64,000 bases of DNA, from assembly GCF_002310495.1 (NCBI RefSeq), contig NZ_CP023344.1:868001-932000 (forward strand), in the 5' to 3' direction. The position numbers were made by a program, and so were the translations under genes. A model generated the notes under the pieces. The model was not told the DNA's origin and searched no databases. It saw only the letters and a list, made by a program, of their open reading frames with translations. Of this stretch, positions 19,038 through 25,892 are shown one piece after another (the stretch's first letter is position 1; every line of letters starts with the position of its first letter). Origin of the DNA: Nibricoccus aquaticus (GTDB lineage: Bacteria > Verrucomicrobiota > Verrucomicrobiia > Opitutales > Opitutaceae).

Positions 19038-19814
19038 ATGCTCCTCTGCATCGACATAGGCAATACGCACACCCACTACGGCGCCGTGGATAACCTCGGC
19101 TCCCGCTTCTTGCGCCAGCTGCCCACCCGCCAGATTGACCACGCCGACGACGGCTTCGCCTCCCGCCTCGCCAGCCTCATGAACGAATGCCCCGGCCTCC
19201 GCGGCATCGCCTTCTGCTCCGTCGTTCCCGAAGCCACCGAAAAACTCCGCCGCGTCCTCGAACGCGCCCGGCCTCCGCTCCCCGTTTTCCAGCTCACGTG
19301 TGACAAAAAACTCGGCGTCCCCATCGGCTACCCGCGCCCCGCCGAGATTGGCCAGGACCGCCTCGCCAACGCCGCTGGCGCTCACGCCCTCTTCGGCACC
19401 CCCGCCATCGTCATCGACATGGGCACCGCCGTCACCTTCGACATCGTCACCAAAACCCACGGCTACGAAGGCGGCATCATCGCCCCAGGCGTCGAGGTCA
19501 TGCGCCGCTACCTTCACGAACAGACCGCTCTCCTCCCCAAACTCGACGACTCTCTCCAGATCGACCGCGCCATCGGCCAGTCAACGATCGAAGCCATGCG
19601 CATTGGCACTGTCATCGGCTTCGGCGGCATGATCCAGGCCCTCCTCGACGGCGTCCTCGCCGAACTCTCCGCTCGCGGTGAACCCGCCCCCCACGTCCTC
19701 GCCACCGGCGGCACCGCCGAGCTCCTCCGCAAAACCCTCCGCACTCCCTTCACCGTCGTCCCCGACATCACCCTCCGCGGCCTCGCCGCCGCCTGGGAAC
19801 TGAACCAACCGTAG
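19038..19814 (+). CDS. coaX: Type III pantothenate kinase CoaX
   Basis: A 258-residue type III pantothenate kinase catalysing the first step of coenzyme A synthesis, ATP-dependent phosphorylation of pantothenate. The ASKHA-fold motifs are in order: LLCIDIGNTHTHYGAVDN (phosphate loop), PAEIGQDRLANAAGA, IVIDMGTAVTFDIV, YEGGIIAPGVEVM and HVLATGGTAELL. The start was set at MLLCIDIGN, where the fold begins; the frame is open further up but runs through a direct repeat. It follows birA. A ~120-bp repeat flanks the gene on both sides. Confidence 0.95.
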   Translation: MLLCIDIGNTHTHYGAVDNLGSRFLRQLPTRQIDHADDGFASRLASLMNECPGLRGIAFCSVVPEATEKLRRVLERARPPLPVFQLTCDKKLGVPIGYPRPAEIGQDRLANAAGAHALFGTPAIVIDMGTAVTFDIVTKTHGYEGGIIAPGVEVMRRYLHEQTALLPKLDDSLQIDRAIGQSTIEAMRIGTVIGFGGMIQALLDGVLAELSARGEPAPHVLATGGTAELLRKTLRTPFTVVPDITLRGLAAAWELNQP

Positions 19815-20013
19815 GGCGCGAGCTTGCTCGCTGCCTCAGAGGTAGAGCCCGCACGCCGTGCGCGGCCCTGTTCGACTCCGCCCGCGTTCCACGCCTTTTC
19901 TACGCATCCGTCCCCGCCCCACGCCTGCGCCCCTTCGGCATTCGACCTTCGTCCTTCGGATTTCCAAGCTTCCCATTCTGTAAAATTCACATGGATTAAC
20001 GCCCACGCTTTCC
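19815..20013. repeat. Downstream copy of the ~120-bp direct repeat flanking coaX
   Basis: After a short hairpin (GCGAGC/GCTCGC near 19817-19830) the copy at 19838-19963 matches 18839-18960 in order: GGTAGAGCCCGCACGCC, TTCGACTCC, CGTTCCACGCC, CACGCCTGCGCC and the TTCGGCA-type heptad tail. The rest of the spacer leads to the ABC ATPase start without a gene. Confidence 0.75.
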
Positions 20014-21015
20014 ATGCCCGAAGAAGCCCTCTCGCCCGCCATCGAAGTCCACAACCTCGTCAAAGCCTACGCCGGGGTCACCGCTGTCCACAACATCAGC
20101 TTCACGCTTCAGCGCGGCGAAATCCTCGGCTTCCTCGGACCCAACGGCGCCGGCAAGAGCACCACTATGCGCATCCTCACCGGCTACCTGCCCGCCACCT
20201 CGGGCAGCGTCAGCCTCTGCGGCATACCCGTCGCCACCCAGCCCGACGCCGTCAAACGCCTCATCGGCTACATGCCCGAAAATAATCCTCTCCCCGAGGA
20301 CATGCGCGTATCCGAATACCTCTACTACCGCGGCCGCCTCAAAGAGATCCCCCGCAAAAAACTCGCCTCCCGCATCGACGAAGTCCTCGAGCTCTGCGAT
20401 CTCACCCGCGTCCGCACCCGCATCATCGGCAAACTCTCCAAAGGCTTTCGCCAGCGCGTCGGCATAGCCGAAGCCGTCCTCGCCGAACCGCCCGTCATCA
20501 TCATGGACGAGCCCACCATCGGCCTCGATCCGCACCAGATCCTCATCGTCCGCGACCTCATCGCCAGCCTCCGCGGCCGCATGGCCGTCATCATCTCTTC
20601 GCACATCCTCCCCGAGATCGAGATGACCTGCGACCGCGTCCTCATCATCAACCAGGGCCGCGTCGTCGCCACCGGCACTCCCGGCGAACTCCGCCGCGAC
20701 ATCCTCGGCCACTCGCTTTACAAACTCGAAATCGCCGGCGACATCGCCGCCCTCTCCGACGCCCTCGCCGCCGTCGAACCCACGCTCAAAATCACCGAGC
20801 AATCCGGCCCCGACCCCGTCGGTTTCCACACCCTCCGCCTCGTCACCGACCGCGACGATTCCATCGGCGAACCCCTCATGCGCGCCCTCGTCGCCGACCC
20901 CCGCTTCCGCCTCCGCGGCCTCAACCGCGAAAGCCCCACCCTCGAAGACGTCTTCCTCGCCGCCACCCGCCGCACGTGGGAACTCGTCGATGCGCCCAAA
21001 CGCTCCACAAAATGA
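20014..21015 (+). CDS. ABC transporter ATP-binding protein (GldA-like)
   Basis: A 333-residue ABC ATPase with an intact nucleotide site: Walker A GPNGAGKST (near residue 43), Q-loop region GYMPENNPL, ABC signature LSKGFRQRVG, Walker B VIIMDEPTIGLD and the H-loop IISSHILPE. A C-terminal extension of about 90 residues follows, as in GldA and NatA-type exporters. It would power the permease encoded next (160 bases downstream) and the GldG-like protein. The substrate is unknown. The split by a repeat-filled spacer does not exclude a common transcript. Confidence 0.93.
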   Translation: MPEEALSPAIEVHNLVKAYAGVTAVHNISFTLQRGEILGFLGPNGAGKSTTMRILTGYLPATSGSVSLCGIPVATQPDAVKRLIGYMPENNPLPEDMRVSEYLYYRGRLKEIPRKKLASRIDEVLELCDLTRVRTRIIGKLSKGFRQRVGIAEAVLAEPPVIIMDEPTIGLDPHQILIVRDLIASLRGRMAVIISSHILPEIEMTCDRVLIINQGRVVATGTPGELRRDILGHSLYKLEIAGDIAALSDALAAVEPTLKITEQSGPDPVGFHTLRLVTDRDDSIGEPLMRALVADPRFRLRGLNRESPTLEDVFLAATRRTWELVDAPKRSTK

Positions 21016-21040
21016 CCAGTAGCCCTCCAAATCTTCCGCC

Positions 21041-21142
21041 CGACCTCAGCGTTCCCTGCGCCTTCTGCGGTTCAAAACTCCATACGTCACCCTCCGATCC
21101 TTCGCTCCGTCCTTAGCGTCTTCGCGTCTTTGCGATTCACCC
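21041..21142. repeat. Periodic micro-repeats between ABC ATPase and permease genes
   Basis: At 21041-21085 a 9-base-period tract (CCTTCTGCGGTTCAAAACTCC at its end) resembles 3985-4024. At 21100-21142 an 8-base-period tract (TTAGCGTC, TTCGCGTC, TTTGCGAT) is near-identical to 12405-12446. It ends 32 bases before the permease start. Confidence 0.75.
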
Positions 21143-21174
21143 AACCACAGCCCGCGTTCCCGCTGATTCACTCC

Positions 21175-21927
21175 ATGCGCCACTTCCTCACCATCCTCAG
21201 CCACGAGATCCGCATGTTGCTGGTCAACCCCAGCACCTACATCGCCGGCGTCCTCTTCCTCATCGTCATGGGCTTCATGTTCACCGGCATGTTGGAGGAA
21301 TATAGCAGCGCCCCCCAGGAGATCTCCCCCGCCAGCTATTTCTTCGGCGTCTTCCCCCTGCCCGTCCTCTTCATGATCCCGCTCCTCACGATGAAAAGCA
21401 TCTCCGAGGAACGCCGTAACGGAACTCTGGAGACGCTCCTCACCACTCCCGTCACCACCTTCGAAGTCATCCTCGGCAAATTCGGCGCCGCCTACTTCCT
21501 CTACATCCTTCTCTGGGCCTCCACCACCGCCTTCTTCTACTTGCTCCACCGCTTCGCCGGCGACTTCGACACCGGCCCCCTCATCGGCGGCTACCTCTTC
21601 ATCGCCGTCTCCGGCCTCTTCTTCATCGCCACCGGCATCTTCGCCAGCTCCCTCTCCCGCAACCAGGCCGTCTCCGGCATCCTCTGCTTCACGATGCTCT
21701 TCATCCTGCTCCTCGGCATGCATTTCGTCGGCGGCCTCGAAACCCTCAAAAACCCCGCCCTCGCTCCCATAAAAACCGCCGTCGAGTATGCCCAGGTTCT
21801 CCAGCACCTCGGCGACTTCAGCCGCGGCATCGTCGATGTCCGCCAGCTCCTCTTCTACGTCAGCGGCTCCGTCCTCTGCCTCCTCTTCAGCATCCTCGGC
21901 GTCGAAGCCAAACTCATCCACAGCTGA
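21175..21927 (+). CDS. ABC-2 type permease (GldF-like)
   Basis: A 250-residue permease with six hydrophobic segments, beginning MRHFLTILSHEIRMLLVNPS. The region MKSISEERRNGTLETLLTTP is the conserved ABC-2 signature that couples to the ATPase. It pairs with the preceding ATPase and the following GldG-like protein, the arrangement of the GldAFG complex known from Bacteroidetes gliding. Gliding itself is not implied, since this cluster also occurs in non-gliding bacteria. The start was chosen after the periodic repeat tract. Confidence 0.9.
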   Translation: MRHFLTILSHEIRMLLVNPSTYIAGVLFLIVMGFMFTGMLEEYSSAPQEISPASYFFGVFPLPVLFMIPLLTMKSISEERRNGTLETLLTTPVTTFEVILGKFGAAYFLYILLWASTTAFFYLLHRFAGDFDTGPLIGGYLFIAVSGLFFIATGIFASSLSRNQAVSGILCFTMLFILLLGMHFVGGLETLKNPALAPIKTAVEYAQVLQHLGDFSRGIVDVRQLLFYVSGSVLCLLFSILGVEAKLIHS

Positions 21928-21970
21928 CCCGCCACCCATGCCCACCCGCCCGCGCTCAGCCCCTCCGACA

Positions 21971-22003
21971 CTGATCACTGGTCACTGGTCATTGGTCATT
22001 CCC
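21971..22003 (+). repeat. Heptad repeat, GGTCAYT family, upstream of the GldG-like gene
   Basis: Units CTGATCA, CTGGTCA, CTGGTCA, TTGGTCA and TTCCC run in phase with period 7 and end 34 bases before the start codon. Confidence 0.8.
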
Positions 22004-22037
22004 TTCCACCGCCTCCCGCTCTCCGCGTAACGCGCCC

Positions 22038-23540
22038 ATGTCCTTTCCCAACAGCTTCCGCGCCGCCCGCTGGCTCCGCACCACCAACCTCGTGCTGCAG
22101 GCCCTCCTTTTCCTCTCCTTCTTCGCCGGCCTCAACTACCTCGCCACCCAGCTCGATTTCGGCCGCTTCGACCTCACCCGCCTCCGCCAGCACTCCCTCT
22201 CCGAAGAAACCCGCGGCTACCTCGACCGGCTTAAACAACCCGTCCGCGTCATCGTCACCCTCCCCGAAAAATCCGACGACGCCAACCTCACCCAAGCCTT
22301 CGTCGACGTCTCCGAACTCCTCCGCGAATACGTTTACGCCACCGAGACCCCCACCCCCACCCGCCCCGCCACCGCCCGCATCTCCGTCGACTACATCGAC
22401 GTTTACCAACGCCCCGCCGACGCCGCCCAGTACGAACTCCAAAAAGACACCGTCCTGTTCCTCAGCGGCGACCGCCGCCGCGAGGTCAGCCTCGGCGAGC
22501 TCTATAAATTCAAAGACAAGCAGCGCGAAGCCTTCCTCGGCGAACAAGCCTTCACCGCCGCCATCCTCGACGTCTCCAGCACCGAACAGAAAAAAATCTA
22601 CTTCCTCACCGGCCACGGCGAAGCCGACCCCTTGAGCACCACTCCCCGCGGCCTTTCCGAACTCTACGCCAACCTCCGCGCCAAAAATTACGCCATCAAC
22701 ACCATCGACCTCGCCCGCGCCGGCAAAATCCCCGACCAGCCGGGCGAGAAACCCGATCTCATCATCTCCGCCGGCGCCACCAGCCGCTACGAACCTTTCG
22801 AACAGGAACTGCTCCGCAAATACCTCAGCGAAAACGCCGGCCGCCTCATGGTTTTCGTAGGTCCCGGCCTCAACCCCACCGGCCTCGAAGACCTCTTCTA
22901 CGACTGGGGCCTCATCGCCGACGACGTCTGGATCTTCGACAACTCCCCGGGCGCGCAGACCGATACCGGCGCCCTCATTCTCAGCGGATACTGGCCCCAC
23001 GAAATCACCAAGCTCCTCATCGAAAGTAATGAGTTCCTCGCCTTCGGCTCCGCCCGCTCCATCCGTCCCCACCCCGGCGCCGTCCCCGATCCAAGCCGCT
23101 CTGTTTCTAAACTCGTCGGCGCCAGCGTCACCGCGTGGGGAGAACGCAGCTACACCCGCGGCCCGCCCCAGTTCAGCCCCGGCGATCTACGCGGCACCAA
23201 GGATAACGAAATCGCCCTCGTCGCCGCCGCCGAACGCCTCGCCGCCAAAGACAACCTTCCCTTCTCCGTCCCCGTCGGCCGCCTCGTCGCCTTCGGCTCC
23301 GCCGACTTCATCAATAACGCCAACCTCTTCCAACGCGGTAACTCCATCCTCTTTATCTCCGCCCTCAACTGGCTCGTCGATCGCGACACCCAGCTCAGCG
23401 TCCCCCCGCGCAAGATCGATAAATTCCAGCTCTCCCTCAGCCGCCAGGAACTCGTCCGCCTCCGCTACAGCCTCCTCTTCGGCCTCCCCGCCGCCGCCGC
23501 CTTCCTCGGCATCATCGTCTACTGGACCCGCCGCCGCTAA
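22038..23540 (+). CDS. GldG-like ABC transporter auxiliary protein
   Basis: A 500-residue protein with an N-terminal membrane helix (LVLQALLFLSFFAGLNYLA), a large extracytoplasmic domain of the ABC-type uncharacterised transport family, and a C-terminal helix (YSLLFGLPAAAAFLGIIVYW) followed by an Arg-rich tail. Landmarks are IYFLTGHGEADP and RLMVFVGPGLNP. It is the third member of the ATPase/permease/GldG set. It probably forms the periplasmic part of the complex; the substrate is unknown. Confidence 0.85.
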   Translation: MSFPNSFRAARWLRTTNLVLQALLFLSFFAGLNYLATQLDFGRFDLTRLRQHSLSEETRGYLDRLKQPVRVIVTLPEKSDDANLTQAFVDVSELLREYVYATETPTPTRPATARISVDYIDVYQRPADAAQYELQKDTVLFLSGDRRREVSLGELYKFKDKQREAFLGEQAFTAAILDVSSTEQKKIYFLTGHGEADPLSTTPRGLSELYANLRAKNYAINTIDLARAGKIPDQPGEKPDLIISAGATSRYEPFEQELLRKYLSENAGRLMVFVGPGLNPTGLEDLFYDWGLIADDVWIFDNSPGAQTDTGALILSGYWPHEITKLLIESNEFLAFGSARSIRPHPGAVPDPSRSVSKLVGASVTAWGERSYTRGPPQFSPGDLRGTKDNEIALVAAAERLAAKDNLPFSVPVGRLVAFGSADFINNANLFQRGNSILFISALNWLVDRDTQLSVPPRKIDKFQLSLSRQELVRLRYSLLFGLPAAAAFLGIIVYWTRRR

Positions 23541-23573
23541 TTTCATGACGCGATGAAGCCAATGCCACCGCCG

Positions 23574-23608
23574 CTTCATCATTCATAATTCTTCATTCTT
23601 AATTTCCC
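23574..23608 (+). repeat. Heptad repeat, TTCATTN family, just before the DUF4340 gene
   Basis: Units TTCATCA, TTCATAA, TTCTTCA, TTCTTAA follow in 7-base register. The tract fills the spacer and ends 6 bases before the GTG start of the next gene. It is markedly AT-richer than the genes around it. Confidence 0.8.
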
Positions 23609-23614
23609 GATCCC

Positions 23615-25612
23615 GTGCGCACCAAAGTCACCCTCGTCCTCGTTTTCCTCAACGTAGCCCTCTTCTACGTCATCTTCTTCGTGCAGGAGAAATGGAAACC
23701 CGCGACCGACACCTCCGTCATCCTCGGCCCCGAAGTCGCCAACATCCAGTCCCTCACCGTCACCGACAACACCACCGGCGCCACGACCGCCCTCGAACGC
23801 CGCGGAGAGAAATGGTTCCAGACCCAGCCCCTCGCCTGGCCCGCCAACGAACTCGCCGTCCGCACCATCATCAGCGAACTCCAGTTCCTCCGCCCCATCT
23901 CCCAGTTCCCCGTCGCCGACCTCGAAAAAAGCGGCCTGAGCCTCGCCACCTACGGCCTCGAAAAACCCCCGCTCACCCTCTCCTTCACCCCCGCCACCTC
24001 CCCCGGCGCCCCGGCCCCTGCCCCCGTCCTCGTCCGCATCGGCAACTCCACCGATGTATCCAACTACCTGTATATCCTCTCGCCCGACGGCACCCGCATC
24101 CACGTCGTCCCCCGCACCCTCGCCGAAAGCCTCTCCCGCACGCTTCAAAGCATGCGCTCCGACGAACTCTTCACCATCCGCGTCTTCGAAGCCCGCTCCC
24201 TCAACCTCGAACCCGCCGCCGGCTCCCGCGTCCGCTTCCGCCGCGAAAACGACAAATGGTTCATCGAAGGCCTCAGCATCAGCCTCACCCGCGCCAATAA
24301 ACAACTCACGGAACTCGCCCTCGCCGACCTCCGTGCCCTCCGCGTCCACAGCTTCGTCAACCCCACCGCCCCCGAAGCCGAAGCCGCACGCGCCGCCCTC
24401 GCCACCCCCGCCCTCCGCATCACTATCGAGGGCAACAACCGCCGCGAGACCCTCCTCCTCGGCCCCGTCGCCCCCGCCGCCTCCGTACCTTCCGAATCCG
24501 CCTCTCAACCAGCAACCCTCAACCCTCAACTCCCCGACTCCCCGCCCGAACCCGCCACCCTCCGCTACGCCTTGATGGAAACCGACGAAACCGGCGGCAC
24601 CACCCCCGCTCGCGCCACCCTCTTCACCGTCTCCATCCGCGATAAATTCCTCAACGGCACCCTCCTCAACGCCCAGCGCGAACTCCGCGAAAAACAAATC
24701 CTCGACCTCGATCCCTCCACCCTCTCCTCCATCACCATCGCCTCTCCCCAATCCACCCAGGAACTCGTCCTCCAGCGCCTCGACACCTCCAACGCCTGGC
24801 AGATCGTCCTCCGCAACCCCGGCCGCGAAGTCCAGACCCAGCCCGCCGACCGCTCCATCGTCGAAACCCTCATCGCCAGCCTCGTCCGCCTCTCCGTCGA
24901 CGACACCCCGGAAAACCCCGGCTTCATCGACGTCGCCTCCGAAGCCCAGAAAGAAGAGTTCGGCTTCAACCGCCCCGCCCGCACCCTCACCTTCACCGGC
25001 CCCCCCGCGCAGCCCCCCGTCCGCCTCCTCATCGCCTCCAGCCAGGACCGCCGCACCTACGCCCGCCTCGCCAGCCAGGAATACATCTACCGCATCTCCG
25101 ACGAAATCCTCCGCGAACTCCCCGTCGATCCCCTCCACTACCGCGAACGCCTCCTCCGCGAACTCCCCGCCAGCACCACCCTCACCGCCCTCAAACTCAC
25201 CGACCTCTCCAACGACACCGTCGTCCTCGACACCTCGCTCCCGCTCCCGGCTGACACTACGCTCAACCGCGAAGCCATCGAGTCCCTCGCCACCCAGCTC
25301 CGCACCCTCCGCGCCAAAAACTTCACCGCCACCGAGTTCACCAAAACCGTCACCACCGCCGGCGAAGAACGCGGCTGGAAATACCGCCTCGACGCTTCCC
25401 TCACCTCCACCCCCACCAGCGCCCCCGTCACCTCCACCCTCTTCATCGCCGACCGCTCCGGCGGCGGTATCCAGTTAGTGGGCTCACCCGAATTCAACGC
25501 CGTCTTCGAAGCCGAACAACCCCTCATCGAAGCCCTCTTCCCCCTCACCTACGGCCCCCGCGACCCCGGCCCTCCCCCCGCCCCGGCCCCAACAGCAACC
25601 CCGGCCCCCTGA
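23615..25612 (+). CDS. DUF4340 domain protein
   Basis: A 665-residue protein with one N-terminal membrane helix (TLVLVFLNVALFYVIFFVQ), followed by beta-rich repeats of the DUF4340 type (TALERRGEKWFQTQPLAWPA, then LEKSGLSLATYGLEKPP). DUF4340 proteins are commonly encoded next to GldG-like genes and are thought to work with them at the membrane. The start is GTG. Residues 297-309 (SQPATLNPQLPDS) are encoded by a 7-base periodic tract like those in the spacers. A Pro/Ala-rich tail (PPPAPAPTATPAP) ends the protein. Confidence 0.85.
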   Translation: MRTKVTLVLVFLNVALFYVIFFVQEKWKPATDTSVILGPEVANIQSLTVTDNTTGATTALERRGEKWFQTQPLAWPANELAVRTIISELQFLRPISQFPVADLEKSGLSLATYGLEKPPLTLSFTPATSPGAPAPAPVLVRIGNSTDVSNYLYILSPDGTRIHVVPRTLAESLSRTLQSMRSDELFTIRVFEARSLNLEPAAGSRVRFRRENDKWFIEGLSISLTRANKQLTELALADLRALRVHSFVNPTAPEAEAARAALATPALRITIEGNNRRETLLLGPVAPAASVPSESASQPATLNPQLPDSPPEPATLRYALMETDETGGTTPARATLFTVSIRDKFLNGTLLNAQRELREKQILDLDPSTLSSITIASPQSTQELVLQRLDTSNAWQIVLRNPGREVQTQPADRSIVETLIASLVRLSVDDTPENPGFIDVASEAQKEEFGFNRPARTLTFTGPPAQPPVRLLIASSQDRRTYARLASQEYIYRISDEILRELPVDPLHYRERLLRELPASTTLTALKLTDLSNDTVVLDTSLPLPADTTLNREAIESLATQLRTLRAKNFTATEFTKTVTTAGEERGWKYRLDASLTSTPTSAPVTSTLFIADRSGGGIQLVGSPEFNAVFEAEQPLIEALFPLTYGPRDPGPPPAPAPTATPAP

Positions 25613-25892
25613 TGAGCCCGCCCCTCCGATGTAGGCGGGGTGCCCCCACCCCGCGCTCCCTTGGTGGACGTTCCGAGGGTGGCGCACGCCGTCCCGGCGC
25701 GTTGTTCATCCTTTCCGAAGGTGGAGCGCGCACTCCGTGCGCGCTGAGCGCCGCCGACCACCCGCAGCGTTCACGCTCACCCCGTGTCCCCGCCTGCGCT
25801 CCCTCATTGGTCACTGGTCATTGGTCACTGGTCATTACCAACTCCGCCTTCCGCCTTTCCGCCTCCCTTCATGCGCCCGCCGCCTCCCCCGC
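25613..25892. repeat. Spacer with three GC-rich hairpins and a GGTCAYT heptad tract
   Basis: Hairpins are at 25626-25655 (GCGGGGTG/CACCCCGC), 25673-25707 (GGCGCACGCCG, imperfect) and 25716-25750 (GCGCGCAC/GTGCGCGC after the head CCGAAGGTGGA). A heptad tract at 25805-25836 alternates TTGGTCA and CTGGTCA and ends 56 bases before the next start. No gene is supported here. Confidence 0.75.

Noticed and set aside
18981-25836. GGTCAYT arrays as a possible CRISPR
   Set aside because: The unit is 7 bases with no spacers, copies are few and imperfect, and no cas gene is in the window.
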